DNA of 16,397 bases from Methylococcaceae bacterium. GTDB taxonomy: Bacteria; Pseudomonadota; Gammaproteobacteria; Methylococcales; Methylococcaceae. The position numbers were made by a program, and so were the translations under genes. How positions within the stretch are numbered: the first letter of the stretch is position 1; each line of letters starts with the position of its first letter. Below, one piece after another: positions 1 to 6,734 of this stretch. The notes below the pieces were generated by a model. It ran no database searches. It was not told the DNA's origin and was given only the letters and a program-made list of their open reading frames with translations. The stretch covers positions 1-16,397 of the forward strand of contig VEPB01000484.1 of NCBI GenBank assembly GCA_012026715.1, in the 5' to 3' direction.

Positions 1-2
1 AC

Positions 3-128
3 CCGGCGTTGACCAATGCAGCAGAGATGGGATGGAGCAAATTAAAGCGCATTACCAACGACTGGCAGACGGTTACTTTCACCAACGTGCCGGCGGCGAT
101 GCTCAACAAGTATCCCCCTCCCTTATAA
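3..128 (+). CDS. C-terminal end of an unidentified protein (partial)
   Basis: The frame is open from the window edge and reads about 41 residues, ending in NKYPPPL followed by a TAA at 126-128. The residue mix (Trp, Asn and Thr-rich, with a KLKRITNDWQ stretch) reads like a real protein end rather than a random frame, and a long hairpin follows directly. The start and most of the gene lie outside the window, so family and function cannot be named. The gene converges on the radical SAM gene that ends at 295. Confidence 0.45.
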   Translation, partial: PALTNAAEMGWSKLKRITNDWQTVTFTNVPAAMLNKYPPPL

Positions 129-130
129 GG

Positions 131-211
131 CCTCAGTCCTCTCAATATTGCGCCGCCAGGCTGCCTTCGGGGCGGGCTGGCGGCGCAATGCCTTATGTCG
201 AGGACGTGAGG
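131..211. repeat. Long imperfect hairpin in the convergent gap
   Basis: A perfect 13-bp inverted repeat (147-159 with 177-189, arm ATTGCGCCGCCAG) is extended inward by a further five pairs closing a TTCGG loop, and outward by two more short stems (137-141 with 200-204; 131-135 with 207-211). The structure sits between two genes that converge, just after the stop at 128. No T run follows on either strand, so a classical intrinsic terminator is not shown; a transcript-end stabilising hairpin, or a copy of a dispersed palindromic repeat, would fit. Confidence 0.6.
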
Positions 212-294
212 TTGCAGGACGGTCTGTAAAGGTTGGAAGCCGGTTTATCGGGCCGAGGGACTGATACAACTGCCAGGCTGGCAGCGCAGGAACT

Positions 295-1323
295 TCAGGC
301 GGCGGCCTGTTCCAAAGTGGCCGGAAAATCCCGGGCGACCTGGCCCAGAATTTCACTCCAATTGATCACCTTGCTGTCGCCGTGGGTCGCTTGGCGATAC
401 GCTTGTCCGCAAATTGCCTCGAATTGACGGTAGCCATCCCGACGCCATTCGGCGCTGAGCCTTCCCAGCGTGGTTTGGTGCAGATTCCCCAACGCAAACC
501 GGCGGGGGAAACCGTAGTGCATGGGGACGACAGTGCCATCGGCTTCGATGACCAAGGGCGACAAGATTTCACCCAGGGGGCGCTTTGGATCGATTGCGCC
601 GGGTTTGGCGTAGAACCGGCAGGGATGTTCCTTCAAGACGTCGGAATGAACCAGTTCCGCCTGCAGTGCCAGTTTGCGGCCGGCTCGCTTTTGCAGTTCC
701 TGAACCAGAAGATAGGCGAAGGCGCCTTGCAGTTCGTCGGGAATGCTGCCCGGCAGATTGATGGCCGCGGCGCCGACTCGTTCCAGGTTATGGATTTGCA
801 GCACGCTGGCGCCTTCAGCCAAGGCAAATTCCATGACCCATTGAAGCTCCCTGAGATTTTGCTGGGTCAGGGTGAAAGTAAATCCAAACGGAATCTGGCG
901 CTCGCGGATGAGCGGCAGCCGGGTCGCCATCAACTCGAACGCCCTGGCGGATCCGCGCAGTTTGTTATGGGAGTCCGGAATGCCGTCAAGGCCCAGCACC
1001 ATGAGGTCCGTCAGCGGAGCTAGTTCGTCGAGCCGCCTGGGATTCAGCAAGATGCCATTGGTGACCAGCATGGTCTTGAGGGTTTGCCGCTTGGCATGCC
1101 GCAACAGCACCGGCAATGGGACGTAGGCGGTCGGCTCGCCGCCGGTGAAACTGACCCAGTTGTAGTTTTCCCGCGCCAGATCGGTGATGGCGTGTTTGAG
1201 AAGCTCAAAGTTGAGCGACTCGGTGACTTGGGGTGACGATGAGGCGTAGCAGTGAAGGCAACGCTGGTTGCATTGCCGGGTGGGATGGATTTGCGCCACG
1301 CGAACCTGGCCGGTGGGTCCCAT
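295..1323 (-). CDS. Radical SAM protein with a degenerate SPASM-like C-terminal region
   Basis: The 342-residue protein has the radical SAM cluster motif C18-x3-C22-x2-C25 (CNQRCLHC), which binds the 4Fe-4S cluster that splits S-adenosylmethionine, and the GGEP motif at 61-64. Further along are the expected strand-like segments (VTNGILL at 87-93, LGLDG at 110-114). The C-terminal part from C235 looks like a SPASM/twitch segment (ADGTVVPMHYGF, then FALGNL), but the usual Pro-Cys is Pro-Met268. Only C235 and C305 remain beyond the core, too few for a normal auxiliary cluster. The ATG at 1323 is preceded by AGAGAGG about eight bases upstream. SPASM-type relatives modify peptides or enzymes; the substrate here is unknown and no partner enzyme is adjacent. 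Confident for the superfamily, not for the role. Confidence 0.9.
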   Translation of the reverse strand: MGPTGQVRVAQIHPTRQCNQRCLHCYASSSPQVTESLNFELLKHAITDLARENYNWVSFTGGEPTAYVPLPVLLRHAKRQTLKTMLVTNGILLNPRRLDELAPLTDLMVLGLDGIPDSHNKLRGSARAFELMATRLPLIRERQIPFGFTFTLTQQNLRELQWVMEFALAEGASVLQIHNLERVGAAAINLPGSIPDELQGAFAYLLVQELQKRAGRKLALQAELVHSDVLKEHPCRFYAKPGAIDPKRPLGEILSPLVIEADGTVVPMHYGFPRRFALGNLHQTTLGRLSAEWRRDGYRQFEAICGQAYRQATHGDSKVINWSEILGQVARDFPATLEQAAA

Positions 1324-1346
1324 GGGTATTTTCCTCTCTGTCTTCG

Positions 1347-1413
1347 AAAAAAAACCGCCGCTCCGGCACGGGGTGCCGGAGTCCGGCTGGGGTGAATACG
1401 ACCGGTTTCACCC
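1347..1413 (-). promoter_or_regulatory. Two-hairpin leader with T8 run ahead of the radical SAM gene
   Basis: Read on the minus strand, an RNA upstream of the radical SAM start would form a hairpin with a 7-bp stem (1413-1407 with 1396-1390, arm GGGTGAA), then a perfect 9-bp GC-rich hairpin (1381-1373 with 1369-1361, arm CTCCGGCAC), then CGGCGG and eight T's at 1354-1347. The ribosome binding site follows about 10 bases later. This resembles an intrinsic terminator or attenuator, although the six GC bases between stem and T run make it suboptimal. It could end a short leader RNA or lower read-through into the gene. Confidence 0.5.
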
Positions 1414-2167
1414 TGGCTCGGTCGGATACCGAAAGTCCCTGTCGGTACGGCGGGCTACTAGAGTTGCTGCTGGCTCAAAACTGGTTGCCGTTTGTCCTTC
1501 CCGGACTCATCCCTGCGGTGGCGTCCTTTCCGCAGAAACGGCTGGATGACGTCTGTTCCATGGATTGAATCACCCATCCAGGATGATCAACCCTCCCTGT
1601 CCGGATGCGGGTTCCGGGGTTATCCGAAGCTCCGGGGAAGGCCTCCCGCCTTTCCGCTGCCCTCTGCCTGGCTCGATGCTCCGTCTGTTCCAGCTGGCAA
1701 TCGGCGATATTCCAATGCTGGTGCCGGGTCAGATGTTCCTTTTGTCCCTGTGGCTATAAGGTAACTGAAACAAGCAGCACTTCAACGGAACTAATACCCG
1801 GATCGATATGGCAATAATGCCTGAATCGGCCGGTGCTGCAGGGGGATGCCGATTTGCTGCAGAAGCCGGGGCATGGCCTGCTCTAACCGATTGTTCGGGA
1901 TAGAACGCGGGAGGCGGTTTTCACAGTTCGAGCCGCCGCCGATTCTGCAGATTCTCCCGCGCGGCTGGTTCCGTAACTTCCAATCGATCAGCAAGCTCGT
2001 TTTTCCTGGATTCGAACCACCGAACGGCTGTTTATTCGACGACTGTGTTCGGCGAGGGCAACCGCCCGGCGAAAGCGGAGCCAATTCCCGATGAGGCCGG
2101 CGCCGGTCCATGCCATAATCCGGGTTTCGACGCTGCTTTTCCGCCGTTTCCCGAGACCGAGATTCCG
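1414..2167. other. Gene-free stretch with several inverted repeats
   Basis: No reading frame here looks like a recognisable protein on either strand. It holds several possible RNA structures: an imperfect stem at 1830-1869 built from CTGCAG arms with flanking CCGG/CCGG, and a nested stem at 1906-1961. A GGATTCGAACC at 2008-2018 is the complement of a tRNA T-arm consensus without the rest of a tRNA. The last part should hold the promoter of the nuclease gene; CATAAT at 2114-2119 is a possible -10 box without a clear -35 partner. A 28-residue minus-strand frame (1475-1561) is discussed in the findings. Confidence 0.5.
1906..1961. repeat. Nested inverted repeat in the gene-free stretch
   Basis: An outer perfect 8-bp stem (1906-1913 CGCGGGAG with 1954-1961 CTCCCGCG) encloses an inner 5-bp stem (1913-1917 GGCGG with 1933-1937 CCGCC; one base is shared). 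The structure could form on either strand. No gene or T run is attached to it. Confidence 0.45.
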
Positions 2168-2941
2168 ATGCTGCGTATCGCCACCTGGAACGTCAATTCC
2201 CTCCGCGTCCGGCTGCCCCAGGCGCTCGACTGGCTGGCGCAAGCCCGTCCTGACGTGCTGGCAGTTCAGGAAACCAAGACGCAGGATGCCGAATTTCCCT
2301 TGGAGCCCTTGCAGCAAGCGGGTTATCGGGCGGTGTTCAGCGGCCAGAAGACTTACAATGGGGTAGCCCTCGTCAGCCGGGAAGAGGCCGCCGACGCGGT
2401 GACCGATCCCCCCAATCTGCAGGATGCTCAGCGCCGTGTCCTGGCCGCCACGATTGCAGGGGTGCGGGTGGTGAACCTCTACATTCCCAATGGCAGCGAG
2501 GTGGGCTCCGAAAAGTACGCTTACAAGCTCGATTGGCTGATCAAGATGCGGGACTTCCTGGCGGCCGAATTGCAACGCCATCCCAAGCTGGTGGTACTGG
2601 GCGATTTCAATATCGCGCCGGAGGACCGCGATGTCCACGACCCGGAAGCCTGGCGCGAGAAGATTCTTTGCAGCACGCCGGAACGGCAAGCCTTCCAGGA
2701 GTTTCTGGCACTGGGCCTGACCGACACCTTTCGCTTGTTTGAGCAGCCTGAAGCCAGCTTCACCTGGTGGGATTACCGGGCCGCCGGATTCCGCCGCAAT
2801 CTGGGGTTGCGCATCGACCACATCCTGGCCAGCGCAGCGCTGGCCAAGGCCTGTCGCTCCTGCGCGGTGGACAAGGCGCCGCGCAAGCTTGAACGGCCTT
2901 CCGACCATGCGCCGGTGGTGGCCGAATTCGAGATCGGCTGA
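2168..2941 (+). CDS. xthA: Exodeoxyribonuclease III (AP endonuclease, ExoIII family)
   Basis: The 257-residue protein belongs to the exonuclease/endonuclease/phosphatase fold and matches ExoIII/ExoA in length. Catalytic signatures are in order: WNVNSLR at the N-terminus (N8), QET with the metal ligand E35, LYIPNG with Y105, GDFNIAP with D146 and N148, RIDHIL, and the terminal SDH with D246-H247. These enzymes cut the backbone at abasic sites and remove 3'-blocking groups during base excision repair in the cytoplasm. The start MLRIATWNVN at ATG 2168 is chosen because family members begin there; the frame is open further upstream to 2045 but that extension has no family counterpart. It is followed after four bases by a methyltransferase gene. 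An exoA-type paralogue of xthA is also possible, so the symbol is approximate. Confidence 0.93.
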   Translation: MLRIATWNVNSLRVRLPQALDWLAQARPDVLAVQETKTQDAEFPLEPLQQAGYRAVFSGQKTYNGVALVSREEAADAVTDPPNLQDAQRRVLAATIAGVRVVNLYIPNGSEVGSEKYAYKLDWLIKMRDFLAAELQRHPKLVVLGDFNIAPEDRDVHDPEAWREKILCSTPERQAFQEFLALGLTDTFRLFEQPEASFTWWDYRAAGFRRNLGLRIDHILASAALAKACRSCAVDKAPRKLERPSDHAPVVAEFEIG

Positions 2942-2945
2942 CGGC

Positions 2946-3617
2946 ATGGATCGGATCGCCGAACCGGAGTTGATGGACTCGCCGGAGCAGGCGCAGGCTT
3001 ACGCCAACGCCGATTTTGCCCAGCCCCACGACCGTTTCGTTCAGCTGTTCCGGGAGTATTTCGATCAGCCCGAGCTCTCGGGGCTGGACGTGCTGGACCT
3101 GGGCTGCGGCCCCGCCGACGTCACGGTCCGGTTCGCCCGTGCGCACCCGAATACCCGCATCACCGGAATCGATGCCGGTCCCAACATGCTGGCCCTGGCG
3201 CGCCGCGCCGTGGAACTGGCCGGCCTGACGGACCGCATCCACCTGATCCAGGGGCATTTGCCCGGCTACGCGCTGCATCACGCCCGTTTCGACGTGGTGA
3301 TTTCCAACTCGTTGCTGCACCATTTGGCCGATCCGGTTCATCTGTGGGAAGCGGTCCAACGTGCCGGAAAGCCGGGAGCCCGGGTGTTCGTGATGGACTT
3401 GCTGCGGCCTGCCTGCGCGACGGAGTGGGACTTCCTGGTGGAACAGTACGCTAGGGGAGAGCCGGAGGTGTTGCGGCGGGACTTCCGCAACTCGTTACGG
3501 GCCAGCTACCGCTGCGACGAGGTCGAGGCCCAGCTGGAAGGGGCGGGATTGGGCGGATTGGCGGTGCGGGCCGTCAGCGACCGCCATTGGATCGCCGCCG
3601 GGCAGCTCCGCGGCTAA
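2946..3617 (+). CDS. Class I SAM-dependent methyltransferase
   Basis: The 223-residue protein has the Rossmann-type methyltransferase signature: motif I LDLGCGP (50-56), the acidic end of strand 2 in GIDAG, then HLIQGHLP, and the motif-IV-like FDVVISNSLLHHLADP, followed by a VFVMDL strand. This is the Methyltransf_11/25 type acting on a small molecule or other soluble acceptor; the substrate cannot be read from the sequence. The ATG at 2946 lies four bases after the stop of the ExoIII gene, so the two are very likely one transcript, though a shared function is not implied. The reading frame is open further upstream inside the nuclease gene, but that part translates as low-complexity shadow sequence. 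Confidence 0.9.
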   Translation: MDRIAEPELMDSPEQAQAYANADFAQPHDRFVQLFREYFDQPELSGLDVLDLGCGPADVTVRFARAHPNTRITGIDAGPNMLALARRAVELAGLTDRIHLIQGHLPGYALHHARFDVVISNSLLHHLADPVHLWEAVQRAGKPGARVFVMDLLRPACATEWDFLVEQYARGEPEVLRRDFRNSLRASYRCDEVEAQLEGAGLGGLAVRAVSDRHWIAAGQLRG

Positions 3618-3622
3618 AGCGG

Positions 3623-4057
3623 TCAGGATTGCTCTTCCAGGCTGCGCTGCACCAGCCAGTCGCCCCAGTTCAGGATGGTCTTGAGCCGTGGCGCCATCAG
3701 GCTCATCGCCTCCTCGTAGGTCGCCCAGCGCAGTTCTTCGTGCTCGGGCCGCCCCAGCTTGGGATTGATGGGCAGAAACGGATCGCCGGAAGGTGTTTCG
3801 GCCAGGTAGTAACGAGCCACCTTGCCCATGCCGTAGGGGGCGGTTTCCTGGTAACCCTTGCCCCACCGGAATTCCAGGTCGGTCAGGCCGGTTTCTTCCT
3901 CCACTTCGCGAATGGCCGCGTCCATCGGATCTTCTCCCCGCTCCACGACACCTTTGGGGAAGTCCCAGTAATTGAAGGCTCGAAGTATCAGGTAGCGCCG
4001 CCGGTCCGGAAAGAATCTCACGGGTATGACACCCGCTGACAACATTTGGGCTTTCAT
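3623..4057 (-). CDS. NUDIX hydrolase, Ap4A-hydrolase-like
   Basis: The 144-residue protein carries a complete NUDIX box at residues 36-58, matching Gx5Ex7REUxEExGU exactly, so the metal-binding glutamates are present. The preceding NYWDFPKG segment is typical of the branch that includes diadenosine tetraphosphate hydrolases. Such enzymes cleave nucleoside diphosphates linked to another group and clear signalling or damaged nucleotides in the cytoplasm. The start MKAQMLSAG at ATG 4057 suits the family; an in-frame GTG at 4096 would add 13 residues of non-family sequence. It converges on the methyltransferase gene with only five bases between the stops and lies directly downstream of a broken gene fragment on the same strand. 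The exact substrate is not certain. Confidence 0.92.
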   Translation of the reverse strand: MKAQMLSAGVIPVRFFPDRRRYLILRAFNYWDFPKGVVERGEDPMDAAIREVEEETGLTDLEFRWGKGYQETAPYGMGKVARYYLAETPSGDPFLPINPKLGRPEHEELRWATYEEAMSLMAPRLKTILNWGDWLVQRSLEEQS

Positions 4058-4085
4058 CGCGCGACACCCAGTCTTATTTTCGACA

Positions 4086-4373
4086 TCATGATACACCGAA
4101 CGGCCATCCCCTTTCCTTCAGGTTCGCCAGCAATTGAACCCGCCATATCGGGACCGAAGATTGTCCAGGCGGCTGGCTCACCGTGATCCAGGAACCAGGA
4201 CGGGAGGCACGGCGCAGTTCTTCCCGAGCCTCGGCGGCCTGGCGCAAGAATACGACCACGGGGATCCGCTGCTGACCGACAGGCCCATCGGCCTGCCCGA
4301 GCGCAAGCCGCGTGCCTGCGGCCGGGATGCCCGGAGCCTGCTGGAGGCCGATCTCCGGTCCTCGGTATTCCCT
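4086..4373 (-). pseudogene. Open-frame fragment, probably the 3' end of a broken gene
   Basis: A minus-strand frame of 95 codons runs from just after an in-frame TAG (4376-4374) to a TGA at 4088-4086. It contains segments that read like real protein: PVVVFLRQAAEAREELRRA, then SWITVSQPPGQSSVPIW, then QLLANLKERGWPFGVS. It has no credible start: the first in-frame GTG (4259) lacks a ribosome binding site and gives 57 residues. The same frame before the TAG also reads open for about 80 codons (4619-4377). The fragment ends 28 bases before the NUDIX start on the same strand and lies beside an IS remnant, so a gene disrupted by transposition and decay is likely. I do not recognise the family. Confidence 0.35.
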
Positions 4374-4376
4374 CTA

Positions 4377-4735
4377 CCTTGCCGGGCGGTGCTGGCAGCG
4401 ACCCATTGTCGCGACGCTGGCGAGATCAACCGCAAGCACCTGGAAGCCGACATTTCTAAGGATGTGCCCAACAATAAAGTCCCGTAACTTCCCGACGGGT
4501 ATTTCTGAGCGCAGTCCCGATGGGATTGCATTGAAGCCCCTACCCAGGAACCTGCGGCCCAAGATCCGGGAGCTGGATGGATGGCTGCGCGAACAGCTCC
4601 GTGCGAATTCCGCGCTCATTCGACCACTGATTCCAAGGCCATCCGGCCACCCTCTAGGGCGGGGGCGACGCGAGGTCCTTCACCTTATGACCGCCCGCTT
4701 TTTCGGAGCGGGAGGCCGAGGTGGAGCGATTCCCC
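4377..4735. other. Unassigned sequence left of the IS remnant
   Basis: No gene can be supported. The plus strand has an open frame ending at 4743 with a helix-like stretch (KIRELDGWLREQLRANSALI, about 4558-4617), and the minus strand has the 80-codon frame noted for the neighbouring fragment; both may be residues of decayed genes. A small stem CCCGCT/AGCGGG lies around 4692-4711, just before the IS reading frame. IS21-type terminal repeats were not recognised. Confidence 0.4.
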
Positions 4736-5500
4736 ATGCGTAGATTTCCGAAGTTCTCCGGCTGAAGCTGGAGTGTGGTCTGCCCGATCGGCAGATCGCC
4801 AAGAGGGCGGGCATGGCCTGCAGCAGCGTCGGCGAGTACCGGCGCCGGTTCCGTGAATCGGGACCGATGTGGCCGTTGTCGGCGGCGCTGTCGGACCGGG
4901 AACTTGAGGCTTGCCTGTTCCCGCCGCCACCATCCATTCCCACCGAACAACGTCCACTGCCGGATTGGCCGATCGTGCACGCCGAGATGCGACGCGAGGG
5001 CGTGACCCTGATGCTGCTGTGGGAGGAGTACAAGGCGGCGAACCCGGACGGGTTCCAGTTTTCCGGGTTCTCCGAGAGCTACCAGGCTTGGCTCAGCCGG
5101 CGCGATCGGGTGATGCGCCAGCGCCATCGGGCCGGCGAGAAGTTGTTCGTGGATTTCTGCGACCAGACGGCGCCGATCTTCGTCGCCGTGCTGGGGGCGT
5201 CCAGCTACACCTATGCGGAAGCGGTGGGAACCCAGGGTCTGGCCGACTGGATCGGGCCCATGGGCGGGCCTTCGGCTTCTTCGGTGGCTGCCCGGAAGTC
5301 CTGGTTCCCGACAACCTGAAATCGGGCGTCACCAAGGTCTGCCGCTACGAGCCGGATGTCCAGTCCAGCTGCGCCGAGATGACGGCCCACTGCGGCGTGG
5401 TGGTGGTGCCGGCGCGGGTGCGCAAGCCGAAGGACAAGGCCAAGGTGGAGGCCGGCGTCCTGCTGGTTGAGCGCTGGATCCTCGCTCGGCTGAGTACATC
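4736..5500 (+). pseudogene. istA: IS21-family transposase istA, frameshifted and truncated
   Basis: The sequence reads as the N-terminal two-thirds of an IS21-type IstA transposase in two frames. From 4744 (frame of EVLRLKLECGLPDRQIAKRAG, the N-terminal helix-turn-helix) it runs through LWEEYK and FVDFCDQTAPIFVAVLG, then after about 5250 it shifts by one base into RAFGFFGGCPEVLVPDNLKS and ends at VERWILARL near 5491. Conserved acidic DDE-type positions are visible (FVDF, VPDN, AKVE). The likely start ATG (4736) is out of frame by a one-base loss near 4743-4746, leaving a TAG at 4741. TAPI joined directly to FVAV suggests an internal deletion of roughly 15 codons, judged from memory of the family. 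The C-terminal part and the partner gene istB are absent. It cannot be functional. Confidence 0.88.
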
Positions 5501-5736
5501 AGCGATTCGCTTCAGGTCATCGATATCTCCCAGCAGCCGGAAAAGCAGTGGATGCGCAGATCTGTGCCTGCTCCGGTGCCATGGTCCGTTCGACGCTTTT
5601 CCAGGGTGGGGATGGACCGGCTTGCCCTGATCGAGCGCCGTGTGGTGATACGTCCCTGTAGCGCCTGCCGGCCCGCCCGTCCGGGGCGGTCGTTCGCGGT
5701 GGGGACGGCCGCCGCTTAACTCGCGATCCGGATGCG
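5501..5736. other. Unassigned sequence between IS remnant and cyoE
   Basis: Family similarity to IstA stops near 5491. The remaining bases hold no supported gene. A short minus-strand segment reads LLGDIDDLKRIADVLSRA (about 5546-5493), which could be a leftover of a disrupted coding region. A GC-rich 6-bp hairpin (CCGCCC/GGGCGG, near 5673-5690) lies downstream of the cyoE stop on the minus strand, without a T run. Confidence 0.35.
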
Positions 5737-6633
5737 TCAGAAGTGGATGTAGTGGTCGACCAGCAGCGCCGAGAAGATCCCCACCAGATATACCAGGGAA
5801 TAGCGGAAGGTCTTCATGGCCGTGCGGATGTCGGCCTGCTGCTTCAAGCGCCAGGCGTAGTACAGAAAGCCGCCCCCCAAGGCGGTGGCGGCAACCAGAT
5901 AGACCGGGCCGCTCATGCCGGTGACGAAGGGAAACAGGCCGAAGATGAACAGCAGCACGGTGTAGAGCAGAATGTGCAACTGGGTCATGGCCACGCCGTG
6001 GGTCACCGGCAGCATGGGGATATTGACCTTGGCGTAGTCGTCCCTCTTGGCGATGGCGTAGGCCCAGAAATGCGGGGGAGTCCACACGAAGATCAGCAGG
6101 AACAGCAGCAGCGCGTAGGGATGGACCTCGCCGGTCACCGCGCACCAGCCCAGCACCGGAGGCGCCGCGCCGGCCGCGCCGCCGATCACGATGTTCTGGG
6201 GGGTGGCGTGCTTGAGATAAACGGTGTAGATGAAGGCGTAGCCCACCAGGGATAAAAACGTCAGCACGGCGGTCAACGGGTTGACCAACAGGGTCAGCAG
6301 CGCCATGGAGATCAGGCACAGCACGACGGCGAATGCGACTACCCGCACCGGGCTGATCTGACCCTGCGGTAGCGGCCGTTTCTGGGTTCTGGCCATTTCG
6401 GCATCGTGGCGGCGGTCCAGGTAATGGTTGAGCGCCGCAGCCGACGCGGCGGCCAGGCCGATGCCGATGCTGCCCCAGATCGCGGGTTCCAGCGGCGGCC
6501 AGCCCGGCACGGCCAGGAACATGCCGATGATGGCCGTGAACACGATGTGCCCGACCACGTTGATCTTGCAGAGCCCCAGATAGGTCTTCCAGGACAGCGC
6601 GGCGACCAGTTTTTCGGAGGTATTGGTGCTCAT
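5737..6633 (-). CDS. cyoE: Protoheme IX farnesyltransferase (haem O synthase)
   Basis: The 298-residue integral membrane protein belongs to the UbiA prenyltransferase superfamily. The first aspartate-rich motif is N69-x3-D73-x3-D77 in NHYLDRRHD, followed by ARTQKRPLP, diagnostic of CyoE/CtaB. The second region, KRDDYAKVNIPMLPVTHG (197-213 area), is also typical. About nine hydrophobic helices alternate with these polar loops. The enzyme adds a farnesyl group to haem B to give haem O, needed by haem-copper terminal oxidases. The length equals that of known family members. The ATG at 6633 has only a weak ribosome binding site. The gene is divergent from the M16 peptidase operon, and no oxidase subunit genes are adjacent in the window. 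Downstream is the degraded IS region. Confidence 0.96.
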   Translation of the reverse strand: MSTNTSEKLVAALSWKTYLGLCKINVVGHIVFTAIIGMFLAVPGWPPLEPAIWGSIGIGLAAASAAALNHYLDRRHDAEMARTQKRPLPQGQISPVRVVAFAVVLCLISMALLTLLVNPLTAVLTFLSLVGYAFIYTVYLKHATPQNIVIGGAAGAAPPVLGWCAVTGEVHPYALLLFLLIFVWTPPHFWAYAIAKRDDYAKVNIPMLPVTHGVAMTQLHILLYTVLLFIFGLFPFVTGMSGPVYLVAATALGGGFLYYAWRLKQQADIRTAMKTFRYSLVYLVGIFSALLVDHYIHF

Positions 6634-6734
6634 CGTTGGTGCGGTGGGTTCGTTTACAATAGCGTTTCAGTCAGGCCACGCCGGTATCCGGCGTTTCCGG
6701 CCGAAGACAGTCCAACCCAAGGAGATGCAAACAC

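Noticed and set aside
271..285. CTGCCAG/CTGGCAG palindrome after the radical SAM stop as a terminator
   Set aside because: Loop would be a single base unless the stem is shortened, and no T run follows on the minus strand.
1436..1560. Cobalamin-riboswitch-like words on the minus strand (GCCACCG, CCGGGAAGG, GAGCCAG in the right order)
   Set aside because: The conserved CCCGCAACTGT segment and a proper AGCCAGGAGACC box are missing and the spacing does not fold as the known core; a covariance search would decide.
2045..2167. 41-codon N-terminal extension of the ExoIII gene
   Set aside because: ExoIII proteins begin at MLRIATWNVN; the extension has no family counterpart and no good ribosome binding site.
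5612..5719. 35-residue plus-strand frame starting MDRLALIERR
   Set aside because: Rich in Arg, Ala and Pro after the first residues, no homology signal, sits in decayed DNA; too little to support a gene.
5345..6319. Minus-strand frame of 324 codons overlapping cyoE and the istA remnant
   Set aside because: It lies in another frame of cyoE and is antisense to istA; its translation shows no motif except shadow composition.
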